Below, one piece after another: positions 11,295 through 22,520 of a stretch of DNA of 64,000 nucleotides (its first letter is position 1; every line of letters starts with the position of its first letter). A model generated the notes under the pieces. It was not told where the DNA came from. It saw only the letters and a program-made list of their open reading frames with translations, and ran no database searches. The position numbers were made by a program, and so were the translations under genes. The stretch spans positions 417,455,198 through 417,519,197 of the forward strand of contig CM060990.1 of the NCBI GenBank assembly GCA_030765065.1, in the 5' to 3' direction. Source of the DNA: Deroplatys truncata (lineage: Eukaryota; Arthropoda; Insecta; Mantodea; Mantidae).

Positions 11295-11927
11295 AGCGAA
11301 ATAAACCCTCCACCATTGCAACCGTCTCCGAACTCGGGCTCTGACTTCCCGGGCGTTACCCCGGCTTGGGTGAGTGGCCTATCTATACCTATCTCACCCC
11401 AGGGTCACACCTCCCAGAACATAGACAGAGAACCCAATGGCCGTCGGAGGTCAGCAGCTCATGCAATGGCCCCCCGCGGGACTGCAGTTGAACAGCGGAT
11501 ACGAACACATACCCTACATGACGACCCCGGGTGGTGGGTATGACGCCATTACCCACTCACCCAGCTGCGCACGAGGTGCGCGGGTATCCGTCAGGCTGTG
11601 TCCACGGAGGATTAACATAAAAGGTTAAAAGAAACTAAAAGTGTGCGGGCGTTTCGCACTCAAGGTAGGCCGGCGAAGAAGTAAATGAGACGTGTAAATG
11701 AATGGGCGTGGGGCGAAATGTGCATAAACAGAAGAGAAGAAAGAAGCGATTCCGAGGGGCGACGTGGAATGAAATGCACAGAACGCACGAGAGCCTACCT
11801 TGAGTCCCCCGGTCACGAGAACGAACCCACCTCGACCGGACGGGGATGAAAGTGTGAAAATGGCTATGGATGGCTCGGGTACCCCGGGTGCGCCTACCCG
11901 TACTCACAAAAGGTGAGCCCCTGGGGG
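11295..11927 (-). promoter_or_regulatory. LINE 5' UTR, probable internal promoter region
   Basis: About 630 bp between the 5' target duplication and ORF1 is visibly GC-richer than the surroundings and has no consistent coding frame. Full-length LINEs carry their promoter in this leader; no specific promoter element was identified. Confidence 0.55.
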
Positions 11928-11939
11928 GTTACCGTTTGA
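11928..11939. repeat. LINE target-site duplication, 5' side
   Basis: GTTACCGTTTGA, identical to 5,968-5,979. After it the sequence returns to AT-rich flank. Confidence 0.85.
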
Positions 11940-12429
11940 ACCATTCCGGCCAATTAGTGTGTTACTCGCAAATAACCTTAGTTGCGTAGTCATCTTAGAG
12001 GACTATCTTGATTACAAACGGCGCTAGTTACGGATCTTCTTTCTTCAAGATCAAACTATGAAGTCTGTTCCGACACAAAAGACAACTCCACATCAGTCTC
12101 TGGATCACGTTATTCAATATATATAAGAGAATGTCCTAGAAATGAAGGGACGCTTAAGTTGAATTCTTTCTCCCATTTTCATTTTAAATACCATACTCTT
12201 CTTGTTACCCCCTAGAAGACATATTTCCATTTTTAACATTCCATAAAAATCAGTTTATTATCGGTATCATACAAACAATTCTTGTATTTGACAGGTATAT
12301 AAATAAAATGCGACTAAACAGGTTAGAAGAGTTACAGCATCATCTATATGGAGGGTTTCTTCCGATAAGAACGGTCTTTGCAGGCGAATAAGAAATCATT
12401 TTAAAAAAAACACGCAATATACACCTGTG
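11940..12429. other. AT-rich flank, no gene seen
   Basis: Ordinary AT-rich sequence after the LINE. No supported ORF or repeat. Confidence 0.45.
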
Positions 12430-12545
12430 TTTATAAATACGCTTAATGGGAGGGTTTGCCTAAGTCCGGTAACTCACCTAACCGATATTCGATCTTGGGA
12501 CCTCTCGAATGTGAAGTAGATATGCTACCTCTGAGAGAAACTCGC
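12430..12545 (-). mobile_element. tRNA-derived SINE, family 2, copy 2
   Basis: The minus strand reads GGTAGCATATCTACTTCACA, TTCGAGAGGTCCCAAGATCG, then GGTGAGTTACCGG and AAACCCTCCCATTAAGCG. This matches copy 1 at 5,085-5,215 block by block. The A- and B-box-like motifs are degraded. Confidence 0.6.
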
Positions 12546-12649
12546 TATTTATTTATTATTACCTTGGAGTGATGCGGAAACATATAATGTTAAGTCATAG
12601 AGGTTGAAGCACCCGTCTGTTTACAATGGTTCATATTTCATTATTTATT

Positions 12650-13190
12650 TATTTATTTATTTATTTATAAATAACGTATTGTTTAACAATAATTTTGGTG
12701 CCAGTAATGAAAAGAAAGTATTGTTTCTCTTGATGTAATTCCCAGTGTCTGTAAGGGAAATCCACTCGCGTGAATACGTCTAAGCTATTCTTTTGAATGC
12801 ATGTACTGCTAAAAGCCCACTCAAGTGTTAAATTTGAAGGAATCACTTGTAGATGTGATCTCTCTATTCAAGTATGCTGTTAGGAACCCGTCCCATTAAG
12901 CTGTAAAGTGCAGATGGCCCCAAAACTGGGAAAACCCTAGTTCCAGTAGAAATGTATGGAAATAATCCTATAAAATTGTTATACACAATAATTAAAAATG
13001 TTGAACGAATGTTATGTGGATTTAATTCATTTTGTGGAATTATATAAGAATCAAATTGAATATTGGGTGCCACAGTAATTACTAATTTACTATCTGCTAT
13101 TCCCAAATTAGGTGTTGGATTGCACCATGATTTATCCTTTTCAGGGATATACAACATATTTTGCAAGGGTTGTGTAAACCGCTATATAAA
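12650..13190. repeat. Dispersed repeat family R, copy 2
   Basis: Blocks GTGCCAGTAATGAAAAGAAA, ACTGCTAAAAGCCCACTCAA, CCCATTAAGCTGTAAAGTGC and ACAACATATTTTGCAAGGGT match copy 3 at 13,740-14,090. About 165 bp (about 12,950-13,115) is present only here, so this copy has an insertion or copy 3 has a deletion. Coding potential is not evident. Confidence 0.7.
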
Positions 13191-13267
13191 TCGTTGGCAT
13201 CTCCGGCATAACTGTCAGTGAATTGGTAATTATATTACTGCAGCATTCTGCTAGCGCAAAGGTGAGA

Positions 13268-13580
13268 GAGAGCGTGCTTGCGTGGCGGGTGTGGTACTTT
13301 ATCGACAATGACTGTTTTAAAGTCCCTACCCATGAGCGTGCTTGCGTGGTGGGTGGGGTACCTTATCGACAACGAGTGCTTTAAAGTCCCTATTTATGAG
13401 CGTGCTTGCGCTGGGGGGTGTGGAACTTTATCGACAACGACTGTTTTAAAGCCCCTGCCTATGCGTGTGCTTGCGTGGTGGGTTGGGGTACTTTATCGGC
13501 AATGAATGTTTTAAAGTCCCTACCTATGAGCGTGCTTGCTTGGCGAGTGGGGTACTTTTAAAGTCCGTGTCCATGTTATT
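13268..13580. repeat. Tandem array, about 64-bp unit, 5 copies
   Basis: GAGCGTGCTTGCGTGG or close variants occur near 13,270, 13,335, 13,398, 13,463 and 13,528. Each is followed by a GGTACTTTATCGACAA block and TTTTAAAGTCCCTACC. The ORF across the array is a repeat by-product. Confidence 0.85.
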
Positions 13581-13599
13581 TTCCTTATGGAATACTGAT

Positions 13600-14100
13600 G
13601 CATGAAGTCCTTCAGTATTTTACCTCGAGAGTCTTTATATATTTCTATTGAGTTTTATTTATGAGCGTTCTTTAACTAGCGTTAATTAAAGGAGTAACAA
13701 TGGGGATGTTTTGTTTATTGTACTCTCCATATTTCTTTGTTTATTTATAACGTATTGCATTATTATTTATCAATAATTTTAGTGCCAGTAATGAAAAGAA
13801 AATATTATTTCTTTTGATTTAATTTTCCTGGTGCAATGTAGGAGTTCTTCTGCGTGTGTAAGTATGGGCAAGTCTTTTGAAGACATGTGTTGCTAAAACC
13901 CCACTCAAAGGGTTACATATGAAGCAATCCCAGATATATGGACGATGTCATCTCCAATCAGGAATCCCATCCATTAAGTTGTATAGTGCATATGGCCCCA
14001 AACTAGAAAAACCCGAGCGCACCATGGTTTGCCCTCTTCAAAGGATGTACAACATATTTTTGCAAGGGTGTAAAACTGAATAAATCATTGTCGAATTTCT
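13600..14100. repeat. Dispersed repeat family R, copy 3
   Basis: It contains the shared R blocks (GTGCCAGTAATGAAAAGAAA, TTGCTAAAACCCCACTCAAA, ACAACATATTTTTGCAAGGG). The preceding segment, with TTTATTTATGAGCGTTCTTT, GTTAATTAAAGGAGTAACAA and TACTCTCCATATTTC, is repeated at about 14,425-14,520. So a unit of about 0.8 kb is partly repeated in tandem here. Confidence 0.65.
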
Positions 14101-14620
14101 CGAAGACCACTGGTGTGCGTCTTTAGAAAAAGGATTTTAAAACGAATATCAATTTTATATTTGAAGTCTTCGTAATGGTTCGGTCTCTCTGCTGGAGTAG
14201 TCAATATATCTTTCGAAGGGTGGATGTTTAGAAGTCCTCTCCCTATTTTATTTACACCTTTTCGCGATAACTATATGTTTACTAAGAAAGGAATGCATGT
14301 TTTGAAAGTCCATGTATTTTTTAGCTTGAGTTCAGAGTTTGATTTCCCGCTGCTATTCAAAACCGCTTTAGACAGTGCATGTTCATTGCAGTCGTCTTTT
14401 CATTTTTGTTACGGGAATAAAAAATAGAGTTTTTATTTATGATCGCTCTTTAACCGTTGTTAATTAAAAGAGCAACAAAGGGAATGTTTTGTTTAGGGTA
14501 CTCTCCATATTTCATTATTTATTAAATAACGTCTTGCGTGTATGTTGCCCTGTATTTCATTATTTATTTTCAAATAACGTATGTATTATTTAAATATAAT
14601 GTTAATCCGTATTTATTTCT
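14101..14620. repeat. Partial further copy of family R flank
   Basis: TTTTTATTTATGATCGCTCT, TTGTTAATTAAAAGAGCAAC and GTACTCTCCATATTTCATTA at about 14,425-14,520 repeat the segment at 13,640-13,735. A short AT-rich R block follows at about 14,575-14,620. No gene. Confidence 0.55.
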
Positions 14621-15490
14621 TTTAGAGCCAACCCCACGTGTAAACAAGCCTTAGAAAAATATTTTAAATCGCGAAGTTCCTTATCACCCTTTCAAATGAT
14701 GTATGTTAGTTATTTCCCCAGGAGCCAACATGGCCGCCCTCCGTGTGTTAGGAAACCCTAGATGGTAGACTTCGCCTTCTTCCTCGCAGGTCTGAAGAAT
14801 GAACCTTCGCTGCTGCCGCTAGAGCGTGCGGAAGGCAGTGACAGGCAGGGAAAGGGAAGGAGTGGGTGTCAGAGCGAGTGTTGGGGTAGGGGTTAGCTGG
14901 TCTATCCTGGTTGTAGATCCGAAAGTACATCATAAGCGCGACAGTGCCCGCGAGAGATGGACCGTGCGATAGGGTTTTCCATGAAAGATTCACCCGATAG
15001 CGTCTCGTGTTAGATATTTACGCTACAGCATCCTTTCAGTCATTGATTTTTTAATTCACCTAAATGATGTAATATTCTTATAAGCCCAAAAAAATTTCCC
15101 TCAAGGCAGAATCAAACAAGTGTTATTAGTCGTAATAATTATACACCCGTAATAATCACCTTAACACACACATATACAATGGCAACCAGGTGAGCGAGTT
15201 AATTCATATACACTTATTTACATTAACCAATCAAAAATCCTTCATTGGAATAATTGTATTCTTGGATCGACGAGCAGGGTTTAATTACATTAATCAATCA
15301 AATAACACGCGGCGGAGTACCTCGGTCGAGGGTGTGCGTGCAACCCTTTAGATGCTCGATGCCGGAACGTTAGCAGTATAAATCCTTGATTTTTTCAATA
15401 ATGTTAGATGATGTTATGCATTGACGAACATTACCTGATTGACACAGATATTTAAGAACTTATCTCTTCCATCGATTTGTGGGGGCGATG
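14621..15490. other. GC-richer patch then unique AT-rich sequence
   Basis: Bases about 14,720-14,990 are GC-rich (AACATGGCCGCCCTCC, CGCTGCTGCCGCTAGAGCG) against AT-rich surroundings. The 81-residue minus-strand ORF there has no recognised domain. It could be a repeat or a promoter-proximal patch; no evidence decides. Confidence 0.35.
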
Positions 15491-15499
15491 GTGGCACCA

Positions 15500-15850
15500 C
15501 GCGACGAAAACAATAGCCTGTTGTTCGAAGATTTTCGGCTGCCGGTTTCAGTAGCGCACAAAGAGCCACCTTCATTAGCGACGAGCACAATAACCCATTG
15601 TCCTCGTGCAAGGACAATAGCCCACTGTTCTATTCCTCTACCCGGGCAGATTTCAGACCAGGTCACAAAGAACAATAGCCCATTGTTCTACTCTGGCGGG
15701 CGGCATTCAGGTCAGGCCACAAAGGACATTAGCCCCTTGCTCTAATCCTTTATCGCGCGACATTCAGGTCAGGCCACAAGAGGGGGCGGGAGCCGGCGAC
15801 ACAGAACAAACGGCATTAATCTTATTGTTCTGATCAGAACAATGCCCCAT
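15500..15850. repeat. Tandem units carrying a GAACAAT/ATTGTTC palindrome
   Basis: The imperfect palindrome GAACAATAGCCCATTGTTC or a variant recurs near 15,512, 15,590, 15,613, 15,669, 15,725 and 15,835. Between copies, words like GGCATTCAGGTCAGGCCACA repeat at about 55-60 bp. Each unit could form a small hairpin. Confidence 0.7.
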
Positions 15851-16076
15851 TGTTCCCGTTCTCTCATCCTTATCCTACTCATAGGCTCAATGGAACGATA
15901 TGTTTTGTACATTTTAGGCTTTGTCTTAGTAGGTAGAACGTTAAACGCATATTGTTAAAAATATATGAACTGCAGAAAGCCAGTACAGTAATGCAATCAA
16001 TCATGGACTTCTGTCAAAAACTGTGGACTAGTGAAACCGAGTGTGAAAAAGTTCTTCTGGTGGTTACGGACTAGGC

Positions 16077-16477
16077 TCAATACATGGTTCAGTTATTAAG
16101 CAATGGAAACATTTGCTCCTTAAGTTAAAGCATGTGTCATGCTTGGTTCATGCCCTTCACAGGGTTTGTGAATACATAAGAAACGAATGCGACATCACAA
16201 GTCAATTCATCTCTGTCCTGAAGAAGATTCTACTGAAAGCTCTGAGTCGTTCTGTTGCCTACAGGTAAATCACTGGCTGCCTTTTCCAAATTTCCCCATC
16301 ATTACTGGCTGGGGATCTTGGATTAAGACTGCACCCATGTTGTGTGAGATTTTTGACAAGATTAAAACGTTTGTGCTTTCTTGGGATTCAGCCGACGCAG
16401 GTGCTATTTCCAAGGCGCGGCAACTTCTGCAACCGGATAAAATACATCACCTGCAGAGAGATCTCCTTTATGTATAA
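16077..16477 (+). pseudogene. hAT-like transposase fragment, frameshifted
   Basis: The frame from 16,077 to a TAA at 16,266-16,268 encodes LKHVSCLVHALHRVCEYIR followed by SQFISVLKKILLKA. A second, shifted frame (to 16,477) gives PFPNFPIITGWGSWIKTA, then AISKARQLLQ. This order (a cysteine-histidine HVxCLxHxLxxxxE block, an LKK.FLKA block, a TRWGSWL-like block) is typical of hAT-related transposases found in insects. The DNA-binding N-terminus and the dimerisation C-terminus are not seen. It is a decayed remnant. Confidence 0.55.
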
Positions 16478-16499
16478 CTGATTGGAGCTATAAAACTAT

Positions 16500-16899
16500 T
16501 AGAAGATCAAGGTTTTGAAAATAAAAAATAACGGCATATTTTTACTCCTGTGAGCAGCTTTAGGATCTATAAAGACGTTCCATCGCCTAATATAAACTGA
16601 CTTTAGTTTTTAAAAATGTAGAGATGCTTAATGTCTTAAAGTACAACAGTTTTGCTATTTTTCCTTCTTCTGATGAGTGATGATTTGATTTAATAGTTTA
16701 TAACTCAATAAAATCGAATAGGATAGGGATAACTTGTTGTATTATTTGAGAAACTCAGCACTTTCTGTCTCTTTCTTTACCCTATTTAGCACCCTTTCCC
16801 ATCCTTTTTGCGTCTCAAAATTGGCACCTAAAAATCCTAATCCTTCTTATAGTAATTCCGTTTTGTTATGTTCCATAAAACAATAGGCTGGAAACACTT
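16500..16899. other. AT-rich stretch, no gene seen
   Basis: No supported feature. It leads into the degenerate tandem array. Confidence 0.4.
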
Positions 16900-18150
16900 T
16901 GAAAAGGTTTTCCGAACTTTTATATTTATTTGTTATAGAGGTGTTGGCTAGGATAAAAAACCACTTTTTCGTGCATTTCATAGAAAACTAGACTGACCTC
17001 CCGTCGATAAGTATATCCTTGCTGTTATTTTTCCTTTTTATTCAGCAGTTGGGTAGAATTATAAAAATCTTCCTTTGTTTGACAGAAAACCAGTTTGGTA
17101 ACCCCTCCAGAAAATTTTCACACATTTTATTTGCATTTATTTGGTCCGAAGTTGGCTAAAATTGTGAGGACCAGCTTTTGGTATCCACAGAAAGCTAGTC
17201 TGGAAAGCCCTTAAAGTAAAAGTTCACCAATTTTAATCTAATTATTTATTCAAAGTTTGGTTAGAGTTATGAGGATAGATTTTTAGTGTGCTTTATATAC
17301 ATAGCGGCTTGTCACCCCTTGAAACAATTTCGAAGAAATTTATAATTATTTGATATTCAGGAGTTAAGTAGATTAATGAGAAATAATTTTCGTGTGTTTA
17401 ATAGACAACCACGCTGGTTACCTCTTTGAATACTTTTCACCAACTTTTACTTTTACTTGTATTTTCTGATTAGTGATTGCCCTAGATTATGAGGATCACT
17501 TTTGTGGTGTGTGTTTGTAAACTAGGCTGAACACCCCTTGAAAATAATTTCCTGGCTATTGTTACTGTTTATTAAAGCTTTGACTAGACTTATGACAAAC
17601 GCGATTTTAATGTTTTTCATAGAAAACCTCGCTTACTATCGCCTGAAAAGAAAATTACTCGGTTCCTTTTGTTTCTTATTCAGATCATGGATAGGGTTTT
17701 CAGGGCCACTTTTACGTCCATTGATAGAAAACAACTCTGGCCAAGCATAACAAAAAATTTTCGCTTCTTACTTTTATGTGTTATACAGGGTTAACTAAAA
17801 TTATGAAGACAACTTTTCGTGGGGATAATTGAAAAACAGACTGGCCACTACTTAAAAATTACTACCGATTTTATTTTTAATTCTTAATCAGGTAAGGTTC
17901 ACAATGCAATTATAAGGACCGCCTTTCTAGCGTGTCATAGGAAAGCACTTAGCCACCCCTTGAAAAATATTTGCTTTTCTTTTATTTTTAATATTTATTT
18001 ATAATTTGGTTGAATTTGAGGACATGTTTTTCTTGCTTTTCGTAGATAACTAGACTGACTTAAGGAAGAAATTGTCCGTGATTTTATTCTTATTATTCAG
18101 TGGTTAACTAGAATTATGAGTACCTTTTTCGTGTGATACAAATGTAGCGC
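16900..18150. repeat. Degenerate tandem array, about 106-bp unit, about 11 copies
   Basis: The word AGAAAACTAGACTGACC or variants (AGAAAACCAGTTTGG, AGAAAGCTAGTCTGG, AGACAACCACGCTGG, GAAAAACAGACTGGCC) recurs near 16,981, 17,083, 17,188, 17,300, 17,402, 17,517, 17,620, 17,726, 17,830, 17,940 and 18,044. Spacers contain CACCCCTTGAAA and ATTATGAGGA words. From about 17,300 onward the array is mirrored on the opposite strand at about 39,370-40,020. Confidence 0.75.
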
Positions 18151-18922
18151 AGATTCAGGAATTACACCCCAATGGAAGGTGTTAGTCACTACGGCATTGA
18201 TCGGAGGGCTTCTTCTCCCTTTCACAGTATGTGGTCTTCATAGGGGGTCTCCCTTCACAATACAAACCACAAATTGTACATTAACTAATCAGTAAACGGT
18301 AGGTAATCTTTGGAAACCACATACCCCTCCACAGTTTCTAGCGGTCGGTTTCGCTTCAAAATAGAAGCGAAAACAGCCTATTAAGACATCATTAAACAAC
18401 GTGAGGTATCCCTTTGTAAAAAGCCTCCCCCCTTCTTCCAGCGTGCGATCTACCTTTGTAAAGTAAAAGCCACTGACCCAGTAAATGCGCGGGCGGTCGC
18501 ACTTTTGTAAAATCCGCCACAAGGGATGACAATGTAATTTATACTTTTAGATCAAAGGTGCCGCCACCTATAAACATACTGCATATGCCCGGTCTTTGCC
18601 TTTTTGCGAACCTGTATAAAGTGCCGTAGGCTCTCGGTCTGGGTCTGCATCTGGGTGGGTATAGTAACGGTTCAGTTCTAAATATTAATCAGCACAGTAG
18701 TTATAAAATGAGACTTCCAACGCACTTATAAATGTATGCTAATTTATTGAGTGATGTGTCATAAATAAGTCACCTTCCCTTCCTTCTGTCCAAATCCTCC
18801 CTTATCTGTCACAGACATAAGTGAACTCTCATTAATCTTACTTGTTCACAAGACAATTACAGAAAGCTTCTGTTCATGGTTTTGCCAGGTGTTCTGTCAA
18901 TAAATCACGACTTTACCCCGGC
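18151..18922. other. Arm A sequence, partly unmatched in arm B
   Basis: Bases about 18,160-18,670 have no clear counterpart in arm B, where about 1.08 kb of other sequence lies instead (38,290-39,370). From about 18,680 the arms match again. No gene is seen. Confidence 0.5.
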
Positions 18923-19198
18923 CGCCCTCCGTGGTCTAGGGGCATCCTGTTAGCTTCTGGTTCCCAAGGACGCGGGTTCAATCCTGGTGGAGGGTGATGG
19001 ATTTTTTCAGGCGTAAACATGCTCAGCGTGGCTTCCTGCGGAAAGAAAGTAAACCCTGTCGTCCCATGTCGTAGATTTAGGGCACGTAAAATAAGCTCAA
19101 GCCTGATAAAGAGACCTGAACAACATTTCCGATCTTTCACGCCAAATATAGAATGGAACGCTAAGAACCATAATAGTTAAACATAGTCCATAAATGAA
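18923..19198 (+). mobile_element. tRNA-derived SINE, family 1, copy 1
   Basis: It begins with a tRNA-like head (CCTCCGTGGTCTAGGGGCAT, GACGCGGGTTCAATCCTGG), then GGAGGGTGATGGATTTTTTC, a TAGATTTAGGGCACGTAAAA block, and a CCATAAATGAAA tail. The matching family 1 copy in arm B (37,747-38,035) sits at the same place between the same flanks, so this insertion predates the inverted duplication. Confidence 0.85.
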
Positions 19199-20212
19199 AC
19201 TCAATTTCGTTTATTTACCGCTTTCCCCCACCTATCACCGACCAATGATGACCGTCATTAATCTCTTTGTTCCTCAGAATATGGCTGACCGCTTCTATTC
19301 GTGGTTGCTAGGTGTTTTAGACCCTCTGTGGATCTGCGGACGCCTGTGAGCATTTTCTTGGGAAGAGCTCATTGCATACCATTCTCAAATAAATCACCGC
19401 ATTCCACCAAATTCTTTTTTATGTCATGAAACACACGTGCATCCTTCTGGGGCGCATTGCAAGAATTCCACATTTTTCGTTAGAAACGCACATTCCATAA
19501 TATTTTGAAAGAAATCACCCCATTTCACTAAATTCCTGCGTGAGTGTCATAAAATACGTGTGCGTTCCTCTAGCCTGCTATTGACGTTCCAATACGTCAC
19601 CGGCCGACATAACAGTAACAATGAGACATAACAGCACCCCATTCCACCAAATTGCTGTGTGTTGTGTATGTGGTCATGAAACACACCTGCATCCTTCTGG
19701 CCTGTCCCTGACATTTCTACACCTGTCGCCACAAAGTTAAAGAAAATGAATGTTGCACTCAACATCCCTTTTAGCGGTATCACAAATCTCTGTGATTGCG
19801 CGAAAAACAACAAAGAAAACTTTTTAAACTAATGGGAGGTAGGCTCCTCGTAAACAAAAGTGGGAAAGTAGGCTATAAATATCATATACTCATTGTTTCA
19901 GTGAGAATATATGGTATGAAATAGCGAAACAAGAGAGAGCATAAATGCGTATTGTACCTATCCTAGTTTCTTAATAATATGCAGTTAAAAGACTGGAAAT
20001 ATATTTATCTCATAGCACCATTTAGAACGCCAAATACAATAGAATCCTGGACAAAAGCGGTAGGGCCCGTCTCTCAGTTACGATAGTAGAAAATCACCGC
20101 TTACATGCCATTCACAGAGAAATAGTCTGGGGGAATTTTAATTTCACACACAAAAAAGACATTGCTTTTCACATTGCTAGTGTGCGAATACATTCCAGAG
20201 CCCACGTCTCTA
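19199..20212. repeat. Arm A segment with short internal tandem repeats
   Basis: Three diverged units contain AAATCACCCCATTCCACCAA, then a TGTCATGAAACACACGTGCA block and CATCCTTCTGG. They recur near 19,390, 19,510 and 19,630, about 120 bp apart, and are mirrored in arm B at 37,240-37,560. No gene. Confidence 0.65.
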
Positions 20213-20214
20213 TA

Positions 20215-21523
20215 CAGGTTGGACTAAAAGTAACTACTCATTATTACTTCTACTCTATGCCGGTTTTAATACACTTATGTGAGTTATTTATAGTATACAT
20301 TTCCAATTGTTTTCCCTTTGCATTGACACATCTCTGAAGACGATCTGGGACACTTAAGCATATTTTTAACACAGTTATGGATTCGAATCAATAATATGAA
20401 AAACATTATCAATGGCGTTTTAAGTCCTCGATTGTGGTTGGTTTTGAAGCATAGACCATATTTTTAATCAATCCCCGAAATTAAAAGTCCATTGGAGTGA
20501 GGTATGGTAATTTGGGAGGCATTTCTACTGTTGCTCGTCTTCCAATAACTGTTCCACAAAACACCTCATGAAGGTAGTTTCTCACAGTTACAGCGTAATG
20601 CGCTGGAGCACCATCATGCTGAAAGCAAAGTGAGTTGAAATTGTTGTAGTTCATTTGTAACCCTGGAACGACATAAGTAGTCAATATTTGTAGGCACTTT
20701 TCACCACTTACTGTACAATCGAAATACCATGGCCTCAGGACTTCATGACATGATATAGCACCCCATATAGTGACAGCAGATTGGTTTAGTTCTTTTTCAA
20801 AAGTGATGTGATAATTTTTATATACCAGTACGTGCAATTAGGTCTGTTGACGTGATCAAATAATTTAAATATAACTTTACGACAGAAATCACTGTTACCG
20901 TGCTGAAGCTCATTCAGAATTGATTCACAAAATTGAAGCCTACGATCAGAATCGTCTTCTAGTATACCGTGTATGAGACGCTTAAATGGTGCTTAAATTT
21001 AGCTTGATATAAAATTTTCCGGACAGACGTTTGGGAAACATTCTATTCCACAGCAAGCCTGCGAGTAGGCTTTTAGGCCTCTGTACAATAGTTTGTAACA
21101 ATTTCACGTTTGTATCATCACATAATGATGGCCTACCTGACCTACGGCAGTCCATTATAGATCCATTTGCTTCAAAGCGTTTCCGTAAATTGTAGACCAC
21201 CTTCCGTGTTGGTGGAACAGTATTGAAGTGTCCATTCCATTCATCAATTAATAACCATTAACCTTTGTACCATCTTTGAAGTAAACAAATCCTTCTTCTT
21301 CTGACAAAATATCAACAATGTGGACACAGAACGTATCTAAACAAAACAAATCTCTAAATAAACAGCCGACAGCATTCTGATGATTTAGCAACGTTCTCTA
21401 GTGTGTATCTGAGTAACTAATTATGATATGAACGTCACAGGCGTGTAATTTGAAATTCATGGGAGATTAAAACCATAATAGAGTAGAAGTAGTAATGGAT
21501 AGTGACTTTTGGCCCACTCAGTG
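20215..21523 (-). mobile_element. mariner-like transposon, DD41D type, degenerate
   Basis: A 1,309-bp element is bounded by TA at 20,213-20,214 and 21,524-21,525. Terminal inverted repeats of about 42 bp start CAGGTTGGACTAAAAGTAAC on the left and CACTGAGTGGGCCAAAAGTC on the right (reverse strand), both ending in ACTTCTACTCT. Arm B shows the empty site, GTGTATATTCG. Minus-strand transposase pieces are a helix-turn-helix part (20,982-21,200; RRSGRPSL) and a catalytic part (20,481-20,837; FQHDGAPAHYA ... LTPMDF). The two aspartates are 41 residues apart, as in the rosa-type DD41D group. Stops and frame changes make it inactive. Confidence 0.85.
20481..21200 (-). pseudogene. Broken mariner transposase
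   Basis: Coding remnants run on the minus strand. Bases 21,200-20,982 hold the paired-like DNA-binding part (MVYNLRKRFEANGSIMDCRR, then SGRPSL and a VQRPKSL region). Bases 20,837-20,481 hold the catalytic core: TIWGAISCHEVLRPWYF, FQHDGAPAHYAVTVRNYL, and PYLTPMDF as the third acidic position. The first catalytic Asp, expected upstream of the TIWGAIS stretch, is not in an open frame. A functional enzyme would cut and paste the element at TA sites. Confidence 0.75.
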
Positions 21524-21729
21524 TATGCGCAAAAACTTCATTGTATCCAGGATTTTACAATGAAGTAGATTGAAAAATTACATATTCTTTCACAGCTAAA
21601 ACTCTCGCTTTCAGGAAACATGGGCACCGAATTTTCGTAGACATAACAGTGGCCTAAGCACAAAGAAGAAGTTTCAGAAATTTCTAAAAAGGCGCTTACT
21701 TTTCTTCAACTAACGTAAAAATAAATCTC

Positions 21730-22520
21730 TAATCTCCCCCAAATAGTAGTTTAAAGAAATGCTAAAGACAGTGACACGGCAAAAGAATACATAAAATGTC
21801 AGGAATGTTCAAATAAAAAACTGAAAATCACGTCTATACAAGTCCTTTCTTCGAAAATAAATAAATCCTACATTGCTGAACGAAAGAATTTAATTTCGCG
21901 CTAAAGCCAGAGGACATTACAAAGAACAATCTACTGCGACATTTTAATAAATTACAAAAGACCATGCAAATATAAATAATTTCTTAGAGATCATTCTTAG
22001 AAAATAAATAAATCCTTCATTCTTCAACGTAGGAATTTAAACTCACACTAAAGTCAGGACATATGACAAACAAAACCCTACTGCGAAATTTTAAATAATT
22101 ACAAAAGACCATGCAAACACAAAGAATTTCCAAGGAGGCCATTCCTCGCAAATAAATAAATCTTTCTTTGCTCAACGTAGAGATTTAAGTTCGCACCAAA
22201 GCCAGAGAACATTACAAAGAAAAATGTACTGCGACATTTTAAGAAATTACAAAAACCATGCTAACATAAAGAATTTCCAAAAAGGTTTTTCTTTGAAAAT
22301 TAATATATTTTTCATTGTTTCACTCGAGAATTTAAATGTATTTTCTTAGAAAATAAATAAATCTTACATTTGTTCAGCGTATGAATTAAAAAGCTCGCTA
22401 AAGAACGCGACCTGCCAAGAATAACCCACACGACAGAAATGTCCCAAAGAAAACAAAGCAGATCTATACAAATCCTTTCTTCGAAATAAATCTTTCACTT
22501 CTTCCGCATATGAATTTTAA
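21730..22520. repeat. Tandem array, about 147-bp unit, 4-5 copies
   Basis: AAATAAATAAATCCTACATT and its variants recur near 21,857, 22,003, 22,150 and 22,297, with partial copies near 22,352 and 22,484. Each is followed by GCTAAAGCCAGAGGACAT- and CTACTGCGACATTTTAA-like blocks and ACAAAAGACCATGC. It is absent from arm B, so it expanded in arm A or was lost from B. Confidence 0.8.

Larger units (their letters stand above)
5980..11927 (-). mobile_element. I-clade-like non-LTR retrotransposon, full length, mutated
   Basis: A LINE of about 5.95 kb lies on the minus strand between two copies of a 12-bp target duplication. From 5' to 3' it has a GC-richer leader, ORF1 with zinc knuckles, ORF2 with AP-endonuclease, reverse transcriptase and RNase H, a 3' UTR and an (ATC)n tail. 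Two ORFs, CCHC knuckles and a C-terminal RNase H fit the I group of LINEs. It is full length by structure, but both ORFs carry stops and frameshifts, so this copy is inactive. The exact duplication suggests the insertion is not very old. Confidence 0.9.

Noticed and set aside
14748..14993. 81-residue minus-strand ORF in a GC-rich patch
   Set aside because: Arginine- and serine-rich translation with no domain; GC-rich patches open frames by chance.
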